This document shows positions 1-6,395 of a stretch of 9,459 nt of DNA, one piece after another. The stretch's first letter is position 1. Every line of letters starts with the position of its first letter. This stretch comes from Desulfofustis sp. (GTDB lineage: Bacteria; Desulfobacterota; Desulfobulbia; Desulfobulbales; Desulfocapsaceae). Position numbers and translations under genes: made by a program. Below the pieces are notes generated by a model. That model was given only the letters and a program-made list of their open reading frames with translations. It made no database searches and was not told the DNA's origin. The stretch is taken from NCBI GenBank assembly GCA_029287755.1, contig JARFQM010000232.1:1-9459 (forward strand), written 5' to 3'.

Positions 1-81
1 GCAGGAACACTGTCTGCAATGTAGATCAGTTCGAAGACATAATGCCAACTTGAACACTGCACCAGAGGCGAAGGAAGGTCT

Positions 82-966
82 GTGGATTCTCGAGTGATCC
101 CATTATTTCTCTACGCGACGGTAGTACTCATATGGGGCTCAACCTGGCTTGCTGTCAAATATCAGATTGGCCCGGTGTCTGCGGAAGTATCGGTTGCCTA
201 CCGCATGGGAAGTGCCGCCCTTTTGGTCTTTTTGCTGGGCCTTATAAAACAGCTGCCTTTCAAATATGACCTGCGTGAGCATTTACTGATGATGCTCCAG
301 GGCGCTTTGCTTTTTTCGTTTAATTTCTTCTTCTTCTATCTTGCCGCCGAATCGATTATTACTGGACTTATTGCGGTGATCTTTTCCACTGCATCGGCGC
401 TGACCATGATCTTCAACTGTCTGATTTTACGTCGCTTGCCGCCAGTCCAATTAGCTTTGGGCGCCCTCTTGGGCGTCCTCGGAGTCTGTCTGATTTTCAC
501 TGGCGAGTTATGGGCCTCGTCAGTGCATTCAACTATAGCTTCCGGTTTCCTTTTCGCCATCTGTGGCACCTTCTGCTTCTCCTTGGGCACAATAGTTTCA
601 GCCCGAATGAGAAACCCGGAGCACTCACCGGTGACTAACGTAGCCTGGGCAATGACTTATGGAACAGGACTGCTGTGCATTCTGGCGGTGGCCCGGGGTA
701 ATGTCTTTAATTTCGACCCCTCTCCAGCCTATATTCTGTCATTGGCGTATCTTTCTCTCTTCGGGTCGGTGATTGCCTTTACCGCCTATTTTGCTCTGCT
801 CAGACATATACGGCCGGAGCAGGCGGCTTATGCCACGGTGCTTTTCCCGGTTGTGGCCTTAACCCTATCCACCCTGTTTGAAAGTTACCAGTGGACAGCT
901 GCTGGGGTGCTTGGGGTGGGGATTACCTTGCTTGGCAATGTATTAATCAACTGGAGGACAACCTGA
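82..966 (+). CDS. EamA/DMT-family inner-membrane transporter
   Basis: This is a 294-residue integral membrane protein of the drug/metabolite transporter (DMT) superfamily, built as two EamA repeats (about residues 6-138 and 150-289) with roughly ten hydrophobic segments. The first helix carries the typical WGSTW motif (W18-G19-S20-T21-W22), and the length is normal for the family. Members export amino acids, metabolites or toxic compounds, and the substrate cannot be read from sequence. The start is a GTG preceded by a purine-rich AAGGAAGG at 71-78, close to the start; a GTG four codons later lies too far from it. The downstream oxidoreductase gene begins 4 bases after the stop, so the two are probably co-transcribed. 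I see no clear promoter in the 81 bases upstream, which may lie inside a longer operon. Confidence 0.88.
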   Translation: MDSRVIPLFLYATVVLIWGSTWLAVKYQIGPVSAEVSVAYRMGSAALLVFLLGLIKQLPFKYDLREHLLMMLQGALLFSFNFFFFYLAAESIITGLIAVIFSTASALTMIFNCLILRRLPPVQLALGALLGVLGVCLIFTGELWASSVHSTIASGFLFAICGTFCFSLGTIVSARMRNPEHSPVTNVAWAMTYGTGLLCILAVARGNVFNFDPSPAYILSLAYLSLFGSVIAFTAYFALLRHIRPEQAAYATVLFPVVALTLSTLFESYQWTAAGVLGVGITLLGNVLINWRTT

Positions 967-970
967 AACC

Positions 971-1834
971 ATGTCTGAGTTACGCATCGGCTTTCTCCAC
1001 CCCGGTGCCATGGGGGTATCGCTTGCAGCAACGGCAAAAAACAGTGGGCACAAGAGCTATTGGGCATCCTCTCAGCGGAGCCTGGCAACCAGACAGCGGG
1101 CCGAAACCCACGGGCTGTTCGAGCTCTCCACCGTGGAAGAGCTCTGCGAACAGTGCAGTGTGATTGTCAGCGTCTGTCCGCCTCACGCCGCCACGGATGT
1201 GGCCAAGGCCGTCTGCAGCAGCTCATTTAGCGGAATATTTGTCGATGTAAATGCCATTTCCCCCCAGCGAGCACAACAAATCGATCAATTACTGAGGGCC
1301 GCCCAAATCGACTTTGTGGATGGCGGCATAATCGGTCCGCCGGCCTGGACCGCCGACAAGACATGGCTCTATCTATCCGGCCCTTCCGCTGGTCGGATTG
1401 CCGAGTGCTTCAGCCGCGGCCCCCTGGAAGTTGAGGTCATCGGCCACGAGGCCGGCAAAGCTTCGGCCCTAAAAATGTGTTTTGCGGCGAATTCCAAAGG
1501 AACGACTGCACTGCTGAGCGCAATCATGGCAGCCGCGGACAGACTCGGTATTCGTCAGGAACTCGAAAACCAATGGTCGCGCCACGGCTCTGATTTCGCC
1601 CAGAGCGCGACACATCGAATCAGGAAGGCCTCGGCGAAAGGATGGCGTTTTGCTGGAGAAATGGAGGAAATCGCTTCGACTTTTGCTGCAGTTGGACTTC
1701 CCGAGGGGTTTCACTTTGCCGCTGCAGATATCTACAGGCGCATGGCCTGTTTCAAAGACGCAGGACAGGAGCCATCGCTTGAAGATATTATCGATACGCT
1801 TTTTACAGATGCTCCCCAAAAGGCTCAAAGTTGA
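971..1834 (+). CDS. NAD(P)-binding oxidoreductase of the 6-phosphogluconate/beta-hydroxyacid dehydrogenase type with DUF1932 domain
   Basis: This 287-residue cytoplasmic protein has an N-terminal Rossmann domain (residues 5-150) and a C-terminal helical DUF1932 domain (about 190-265). The nucleotide-binding loop is GFLHPGAMG (7-15): His10 stands where the first glycine of GxGxxG usually is, a variant I recall as common in DUF1932 proteins. DVNAISP (92-98) matches the substrate-binding strand of beta-hydroxyacid dehydrogenases. Lys168 in ASALKM is the likely catalytic lysine. The C-terminal stretch with GEMEEIA (229-235) and the GLPEGFH segment (242-248) is typical of the domain. The substrate is unknown; a hydroxy acid is the family expectation. 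A GGAGG at 953-957, inside the preceding gene, is the best ribosome-binding site, although its 13-base spacing is long. The acetyltransferase gene follows on the same strand. Confidence 0.87.
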   Translation: MSELRIGFLHPGAMGVSLAATAKNSGHKSYWASSQRSLATRQRAETHGLFELSTVEELCEQCSVIVSVCPPHAATDVAKAVCSSSFSGIFVDVNAISPQRAQQIDQLLRAAQIDFVDGGIIGPPAWTADKTWLYLSGPSAGRIAECFSRGPLEVEVIGHEAGKASALKMCFAANSKGTTALLSAIMAAADRLGIRQELENQWSRHGSDFAQSATHRIRKASAKGWRFAGEMEEIASTFAAVGLPEGFHFAAADIYRRMACFKDAGQEPSLEDIIDTLFTDAPQKAQS

Positions 1835-1909
1835 CCAACAAGACAATGGGTGAAAGAGCAGTCCATGTTGTCACCGTTAAAGGCTCCTGCCCAACCTGGC
1901 TCAGACATT

Positions 1910-2722
1910 ATGCAGCAATTTGATCGGGACCGATACTGTCAAAGAATAGGGCATCAGAACGAGGTAAGGACCACTGAGGATGGACTCCGTAGCCTGCACC
2001 GTCAGCAGCTGTGCGCCATCCCTTTTGAAAACTTTGACGTCCTGCTCGGCCGCCCCATTGAGCTCGATCCCGACTCGTTGTTTGCCAAGCTGGTCTGCCG
2101 TCCCCGCGGCGGCTATTGTTTCGAACTCAACGGTCTTTTTCTGCATGTTCTGCGATCCTTCGGCTTTGCAGCACGCCCCTTGTTGGCCAGAGTCCATCTC
2201 TCGGGCAGCAGTGTGATCGGGAGGGGGCATCAGATTTCCCTGGTAACGATCGACGGCAGGGAGTGGCTCACTGACGTGGGGTTCGGCGGTTTTAACATGC
2301 GGGAGCCGATTCCACTGGAAATCAATCGCCTGAATCATTGCAACGGTCAAGACCTGCGCCTCGTCCGGGCAGATCCCTACGGTACGATGCTGCAGGTTCT
2401 GACAAGCGAACAAAAGTGGCTCAATCTTTACAGTTTTGATATGGAGTATGTTGGACCTGGAGACATAAAATACGGGAATTACTACACCTCAACGCATCCG
2501 GATTGCCACTTCACCCATAATCGAATGGCCTCGCTGGCGACCAGGGAAGGCAGGGTTTCACTCCACAACCTGACCTTGAGAACAGTGCAAGGCGGTAGTG
2601 AACGTATAACTGAAATGCCTGATGACAGCCGTTACCTCGACGGTCTGAAAGCACATTTCGGCATCGAGCTCGATGCGCCGTATGCCATGCTCCCTGCCCT
2701 TCCCACGGCCGCCTGTCGGTAA
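1910..2722 (+). CDS. Arylamine N-acetyltransferase (NAT) family protein
   Basis: This cytoplasmic enzyme should transfer an acetyl or other acyl group from CoA to an aromatic amine, hydrazine or related nucleophile by a cysteine-linked ping-pong mechanism. From the ATG at 1910 it is 270 residues, the usual NAT length. The Cys-His-Asp triad is visible: Cys70 in RPRGGYCFELN, His107 in RGHQIS and Asp122 in TDVGFGG. This spacing agrees with the Salmonella NAT triad (Cys69, His107, Asp122). The NAT motif PFENFDVLLGRPI is also present near the N-terminus. The frame stays open upstream to a GTG at 1850 and an ATG at 1865; the latter has a weak purine-rich site (GAAAGAG, 1852-1858), while 1910 has none. 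I chose 1910 because NATs normally begin just before a DRDRYCQRIG-like segment, but a 15- to 20-residue extension is possible. It is the last gene of the plus-strand cluster. Related amide synthases such as RifF share the fold, so macrolactam or amide formation is a less likely alternative. Confidence 0.88.
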   Translation: MQQFDRDRYCQRIGHQNEVRTTEDGLRSLHRQQLCAIPFENFDVLLGRPIELDPDSLFAKLVCRPRGGYCFELNGLFLHVLRSFGFAARPLLARVHLSGSSVIGRGHQISLVTIDGREWLTDVGFGGFNMREPIPLEINRLNHCNGQDLRLVRADPYGTMLQVLTSEQKWLNLYSFDMEYVGPGDIKYGNYYTSTHPDCHFTHNRMASLATREGRVSLHNLTLRTVQGGSERITEMPDDSRYLDGLKAHFGIELDAPYAMLPALPTAACR

Positions 2723-2846
2723 AGCCGATGCAGCGCTCCGGTCTTGATCATTTTCTCACCCACGGTGGCCCCAAAGACTTGGCCGGGCCCCGCGAATAAG
2801 CATTGGCCGCAACTGACCGGCAATCAGGATGAGGTTTTCGTCAATC

Positions 2847-3500
2847 TCAATTTTTTTCCTGGAAGATGATCGGAAACAGCGACTCCCGTGAATTCTGGTG
2901 GTGCACCATGACCAGCCCCTTGGCTCTGTCCACATCCTTCAGCGACAGTGCTTCATAGAGCAGCGCATGTTCGATGCGGATCTGTTCGATCCTGTCCAGT
3001 TTGAGCTCCTCGGTTCTGAAACGCAGGAAAATCTTGCGGCTGAGATCTTCATATCTGGTAGAGAGATTTTTGTTGCCGGCCATTTCAAGTATGGCCAGAT
3101 GAAATTCCGTATCGAGGATGAACAAGTTGCGGTGGACCCGGTCGGAAATGGCTTTTTCAAAGGCCAGCTTGGCGTTTTCAACATTGAGCAGCTTCTTTTC
3201 CGTCATCTTGCTGATGGCCTGCTCAATGAAGCCGACCTCGAGCACCTCTCGGATCTGGTAGAGTTCTTCCGCGTCTTTTTTTGATAAGCGTCGTACCGAA
3301 TATCCCTGGTTGGGGACAAAATCGAGATACCCTTCCCGGGCCAGAATTGAAAGCGCATTGTTCACCGGCGTGCGGCTCACCCTGAGCTGGGTGGCCAGGT
3401 CGACAAAGACCAGACGCTGACCGGGTACTATCTGATAGTCGAGCATGAGCTGCATAATCCGGTTGTACACTTTTATGGTGAGGTTTTTGCTCTTTTTCAC
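2847..3500 (-). CDS. GntR-family transcriptional regulator with FCD (FadR C-terminal) ligand domain
   Basis: This is a 217-residue DNA-binding regulator. An N-terminal winged helix (about residues 8-70) carries the GntR signature LRVSRTPVNNALSILAREGYL and the wing segment PNQGYSVR. The all-helical FCD effector domain follows (about 75-210). The usual FCD metal-ligand set is visible: Asp130 and His134 (DTEFH), His178 (EH) and His200 (VHH), numbered from the GTG start; these often bind a metal that contacts a small organic acid. The start is taken as GTG at 3500 because a GGGAG (plus-strand CTCCC at 3507-3511) sits 6 bases upstream. The frame extends to a TTG at 3533 with no ribosome-binding site. 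The gene diverges from the Mo-enzyme operon across 279 bases and is its likely regulator, and an inverted repeat just upstream suggests autoregulation. The effector is unknown; a phenolic or ring-cleavage product is plausible. Confidence 0.9.
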   Translation of the reverse strand: MKKSKNLTIKVYNRIMQLMLDYQIVPGQRLVFVDLATQLRVSRTPVNNALSILAREGYLDFVPNQGYSVRRLSKKDAEELYQIREVLEVGFIEQAISKMTEKKLLNVENAKLAFEKAISDRVHRNLFILDTEFHLAILEMAGNKNLSTRYEDLSRKIFLRFRTEELKLDRIEQIRIEHALLYEALSLKDVDRAKGLVMVHHQNSRESLFPIIFQEKN

Positions 3501-3517
3501 CCCAGGCTCCCGATGTA

Positions 3518-3534
3518 ATTGTATGCTTGACAAT
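3518..3534. promoter_or_regulatory. Candidate GntR operator, inverted repeat ATTGT-N7-ACAAT
   Basis: The arms ATTGT (3518-3522) and ACAAT (3530-3534) are perfect inverted repeats with a 7-base spacer. The site is 18-34 bases upstream of the regulator's GTG start and overlaps a consensus TTGACA (3527-3532) on the plus strand. Binding here could repress both divergent genes. GntR/FCD proteins often bind short TGT/ACA-type inverted repeats, so the match is reasonable, but the arms are short and the spacer is longer than in classical FadR-type sites. Confidence 0.4.
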
Positions 3535-3557
3535 GCTCAAATGACATGTAATATAAA
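3527..3557 (+). promoter_or_regulatory. Candidate sigma-70 promoter for the Mo-enzyme operon (distal)
   Basis: A perfect -35 hexamer TTGACA (3527-3532) is followed either by TATAAA (3552-3557) at 19 bases or TAATAT (3549-3554) at 16 bases. Neither spacing is the ideal 17. A transcript from here would have a leader of about 215 bases. The -35 lies inside the candidate GntR operator, as expected for a repressed promoter. Confidence 0.35.
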
Positions 3558-3615
3558 ATGTAATTTTAATCAAGTACCACCGCCAGCCATTGAAAATTAA
3601 GCCGGAGGAAAGGCT

Positions 3616-3627
3616 TCAATATATTGA
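3616..3627. promoter_or_regulatory. 12-base perfect palindrome TCAATATATTGA, candidate operator
   Basis: TCAATATATTGA is a perfect palindrome with no spacer, lying 9 bases upstream of a TATAAT hexamer (3636-3641). It sits where a -35 element or a regulator site would be for that proximal promoter. It could be a second site for the GntR protein or a site for another regulator. AT-rich sequence makes chance palindromes more likely, so confidence is modest. Confidence 0.35.
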
Positions 3628-3635
3628 TATTTTTA

Positions 3636-3641
3636 TATAAT
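3636..3641 (+). promoter_or_regulatory. Candidate -10 element TATAAT (proximal promoter)
   Basis: A perfect TATAAT is present, but no good -35 hexamer lies 16-18 bases upstream (the closest is a poor TTCAAT-like sequence at 15 bases). The palindrome at 3616-3627 occupies that place, so an activator-dependent promoter is possible. The transcript leader would be about 130 bases. Confidence 0.3.
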
Positions 3642-3763
3642 AAGATACACACCAGGCTGCCACACTCTTCCTGCGCTGGCCGGGCAGGACGTCCCTGGTT
3701 TGGTAAAATTGTCAGAGATCCTGCCGCACTACTGAACTCTGTTGAATAGATAAAATTTAACCA

Positions 3764-3769
3764 GAGGAG
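3764..3769 (+). promoter_or_regulatory. Ribosome-binding site GAGGAG of the large Mo subunit
   Basis: GAGGAG lies 10 bases before the ATG at 3780. It is a strong Shine-Dalgarno match at slightly long spacing and supports that start. Confidence 0.7.
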
Positions 3770-3779
3770 CTCGTTTCAG

Positions 3780-6395
3780 ATGACAAAGCTGAAAACAAAA
3801 GACAAAACCGTGCTGAGATCGCTTGGTTTGGGCGGTTATTTCGGCGGCGGCGCCGAAGGCATGGTGGACGTGAAGAATGGCAAGATCGTCCGGATCAGGC
3901 CGATGCGCTACGGATGGAAATACAAGAAAGAGGACGTCCGCCAATGGAAGATGGAGCGCGACGGCAAAACGCTTGAACCCACCTGGAAATCTCTGCCGGG
4001 ACCTTTCTCACTAGGCTACAAGAAACGAGTCTACTCCCCCAACCGGGTCCCCTTCCCGATGAAGCGAATCGACTGGGACCCCAACGGCGAGCGCAATCCC
4101 CAGAATCGCGGTAAAAGCAAGTTTGTCCGTATCTCCTGGGAGGAAGCGGCCGAGCTGATCTCCAGCGAAATCAAGCGTGTCCACAAGGAATACGGCTACA
4201 ATGCCATCCTGATGCAGGGTGACGGCCACGGCGAATGCAAGACCATCAACACTCCTCACGGACACCCGGGGGTCCTGCTCGAGTATCTCGGCGGCTTTAC
4301 TCTGCAGGTCCGCAATCCCGATTCCTGGGAAGGCTGGTACTGGGGCGCCAAGCACGTCTGGGGTCAAGGTGCCCAGGGCATTATGTACCCGGCAGCCAAT
4401 ATCGTCAAGGATACCATAGATCACGCCGATATGGTTCTATTCTGGGGCTGCGACCCTGAGACGACGCCCTGGGGATTCACCGGCCAGTTTGCCAGTCGGT
4501 TGTGCTACTTTCTGACTGAGGTGGGAATTCAGCAGGTGTATATATGCCCAGATTGTAATTATGGTGCCGCCATCCATGCCGATAAGTGGATTCCGGTATT
4601 GCCCAACACAGATGCGGCCCTGCAGCTGGCCATCATCTACATGTGGCTGACGGAAGGAACGTACGACAAAGAATACGTTAAGACCCACACCGTCGGTCTG
4701 GACAAGGTCGCGGATTATGTGCTCGGCAAGGAGGACAACGTACCGAAAACCCCGGAGTGGGCCTCACCCAAATGCGGCGTCCCGGTGTGGACCATCAAGG
4801 CACTGGCCCGAGAATTCGCCGACAAGACCACCTCGATTGCCCACTACTTCGGCGGCGGTTTTATCCGCGGACCGTTCTCCCATGAACCAGCCCGTCTCGA
4901 GTGTATCATGCTCGGCATGCAGGGCCTTGGCGGTCCGGGCGTTCATCAGCATCAGTGGACTTATTTTGGGCTGCCGCGGGCAGAAGGTTTGGCGGGCACC
5001 TTCTTCTGGAACCCCGAGATCGAAGAGCAACTGGCCCTGCCGGTGCTCAGCGCCGTATCCGCCTGGCAAAACCAGGTCATTCCAAAGACGCTGATCCAGA
5101 ATGCATTCCTGACCGATGAGCCTATCACTTTCCGGGGAACCGGAGCACAGAATGCCCTGGTACACGATCAGTTCATCGAATATACTTACCCGATCGAGAA
5201 AGAGAAGGAGGGGGTGGAAATACATATGATCTGGTCCGACTGCCCCTGCCGCATCACCTGCTGGAACTACGGCCATGAAACCGAGGTTGCCATGAGAAGC
5301 CCGCAGATCGAGTGTTTCGTGGCCCAGCATCCCTGGTTCGAGAATGACTGCGTGTACGCCGATATCGTTCTGCCGGCCAATACCTATATGGAAATCGACG
5401 ACATCATCACCAATATCCGCCAGGGCACCATGCAGCCCAATATCATGATCGCCGAAAAAGCCATCGAACCGGTTGGTGAGTCGAAAAGCGATGCCGAGTG
5501 CGTGCGTGAGGTCGCCAAGAAGTTTGACGGTATGCTGGAAGAGATGACCGGTGGAAAAACCACCGCAGATCTGCAAAAGGCGGTTTGGGGTCACATGGGC
5601 GGAGAAAAGCTGGTCTCCTGGGAACAGCTCACCGAAAAAAGCTACTGGATCTATCCGACAGCGGAAGACTGGGCAGATGATCCGCCAGGTTTCAGGAATT
5701 TCTACGATGACCCGGAAAAGTATCCATTGACCACCCCCACCGGCAAACTGGAGTTCTATTCCCAGGCGCTGGCCGAAGCCTATCCGGACGACAAGGAGCG
5801 CGGCCCGATCCCGAAGTGGATTGAAAAGAGTCAGAACCACGACGAACGTCTTTCCAGTCACCGGGCCAAGATGTTTCCGCTGCTGATCATGTCCAACCAC
5901 GGCCGCTGGCGCGTCCACGCCCAGTGCGACGACATCACCTGGACCAGGGAAGTAGAGACCTGCAAGGTGGTCGGACCGGACGGCTACAAGTATGAGCCGT
6001 GCTGGATGCACCCGAGCGAAGCAGAGAAACGGGGTATTAAAAACGGTGACATCGTCAAGGTGTTCAACGAGCGCGGCATTGTTCTTGCCGGCGCCTATGT
6101 GACGGAACGGGTGCGCCCCGGGGTCGCATATGTGGATCATGGCGCCCGGCACGACCCGATCAAGACCGGCGAAATAGAACGCGGCGGCGCCATCAACACC
6201 ATCACCCCCGGTGCCATTACCAGCGAAAACTGTGTGGGCCAGATCGGCGGTGGTTATCTTGTCGAGGTCCAGAAAGTCAGCGGTGAGGAAATGGACACCT
6301 GGAGGCGGGAACATCCAGAGGCCTTTGAGAGAAAATATGACCCGGCTGCAGGACTTCGTGTCGAGGCCTGGCTTGCTGACAGAGGAGAGGAATAA
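3780..6395 (+). CDS. Large (Mo-bisPGD) subunit of a pyrogallol-phloroglucinol transhydroxylase-like enzyme (AthL family)
   Basis: This 871-residue protein is the catalytic subunit of a DMSO-reductase-superfamily enzyme; Pelobacter AthL, which moves a hydroxyl group between phenols, is 875 residues. The best signature is NPDSWEGWYWG (179-189), which holds Asp181, the presumed Mo ligand Ser182, and Trp183. They correspond to Asp174-Ser175-Trp176 of AthL. His150 aligns with AthL His144. Other shared segments are DPNGERNPQ (100-108), YDKEYV (295-300), DYVLGK (312-317) and EPVGES (563-568). The C-terminal molybdopterin-dinucleotide-binding domain covers about 695-830. As in AthL there is no N-terminal Cys motif for a [4Fe-4S] cluster and no twin-arginine signal, so it should be cytoplasmic. 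Pocket residues equivalent to AthL Tyr152, Arg153 and Trp354 look changed, and a CPCRITC group (488-494) has no counterpart I recall. The true substrate is therefore open: pyrogallol, resorcinol or another phenol. The stop overlaps the next start by one base. Confidence 0.88.
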   Translation: MTKLKTKDKTVLRSLGLGGYFGGGAEGMVDVKNGKIVRIRPMRYGWKYKKEDVRQWKMERDGKTLEPTWKSLPGPFSLGYKKRVYSPNRVPFPMKRIDWDPNGERNPQNRGKSKFVRISWEEAAELISSEIKRVHKEYGYNAILMQGDGHGECKTINTPHGHPGVLLEYLGGFTLQVRNPDSWEGWYWGAKHVWGQGAQGIMYPAANIVKDTIDHADMVLFWGCDPETTPWGFTGQFASRLCYFLTEVGIQQVYICPDCNYGAAIHADKWIPVLPNTDAALQLAIIYMWLTEGTYDKEYVKTHTVGLDKVADYVLGKEDNVPKTPEWASPKCGVPVWTIKALAREFADKTTSIAHYFGGGFIRGPFSHEPARLECIMLGMQGLGGPGVHQHQWTYFGLPRAEGLAGTFFWNPEIEEQLALPVLSAVSAWQNQVIPKTLIQNAFLTDEPITFRGTGAQNALVHDQFIEYTYPIEKEKEGVEIHMIWSDCPCRITCWNYGHETEVAMRSPQIECFVAQHPWFENDCVYADIVLPANTYMEIDDIITNIRQGTMQPNIMIAEKAIEPVGESKSDAECVREVAKKFDGMLEEMTGGKTTADLQKAVWGHMGGEKLVSWEQLTEKSYWIYPTAEDWADDPPGFRNFYDDPEKYPLTTPTGKLEFYSQALAEAYPDDKERGPIPKWIEKSQNHDERLSSHRAKMFPLLIMSNHGRWRVHAQCDDITWTREVETCKVVGPDGYKYEPCWMHPSEAEKRGIKNGDIVKVFNERGIVLAGAYVTERVRPGVAYVDHGARHDPIKTGEIERGGAINTITPGAITSENCVGQIGGGYLVEVQKVSGEEMDTWRREHPEAFERKYDPAAGLRVEAWLADRGEE

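Larger units (their letters stand above)
3501..3779. promoter_or_regulatory. AT-rich divergent regulatory region between the GntR gene and the Mo-enzyme operon
   Basis: These 279 bases separate two divergent genes and hold no credible coding sequence. The part at 3511-3650 is markedly AT-rich compared with the flanking genes. It contains an inverted repeat at 3518-3534, three copies of ATGTAAT (3513, 3546, 3558), a 12-base perfect palindrome at 3616-3627, and two candidate plus-strand promoters. The 3660-3700 stretch is GC-rich and could fold: CCTGC (3670-3674) pairs with GCAGG (3684-3688), and GGACGTCC at 3687-3694 is self-complementary. I see no sigma-54 type GG/GC promoter. The region should hold the operators of the GntR/FCD regulator, but which element is bound is not decided by sequence alone. 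Confidence 0.6.

Noticed and set aside
1..97. A plus-strand frame open from the window edge to a TGA at 95-97, with a CLQC motif near its start, possibly the end of an upstream gene
   Set aside because: Only about 31 codons are visible, a second frame is also open to about position 50, and no family can be recognised, so coding status cannot be decided.
1901..2413. A 170-codon minus-strand frame inside the NAT gene
   Set aside because: The NAT catalytic triad on the plus strand is unambiguous, and the antisense frame has no domain or ribosome-binding site.
2723..2846. Possible terminator between the convergent NAT and GntR genes (GGCCC at 2767-2771 with GGGCC at 2785-2789)
   Set aside because: The stem is only five bases with a 13-base loop and no T-run on either side. 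I see nothing else in this gap.
3501..3533. Longer GntR protein starting at TTG 3533
   Set aside because: No ribosome-binding site precedes the TTG, while the GTG at 3500 has GGGAG at ideal spacing. The extra 11 residues also lie over the candidate operator.
3561..3599. TAATTTT/AAAATTA inverted repeat in the divergent region
   Set aside because: Seven AT-only bases separated by 25 bases are expected by chance in such AT-rich DNA.
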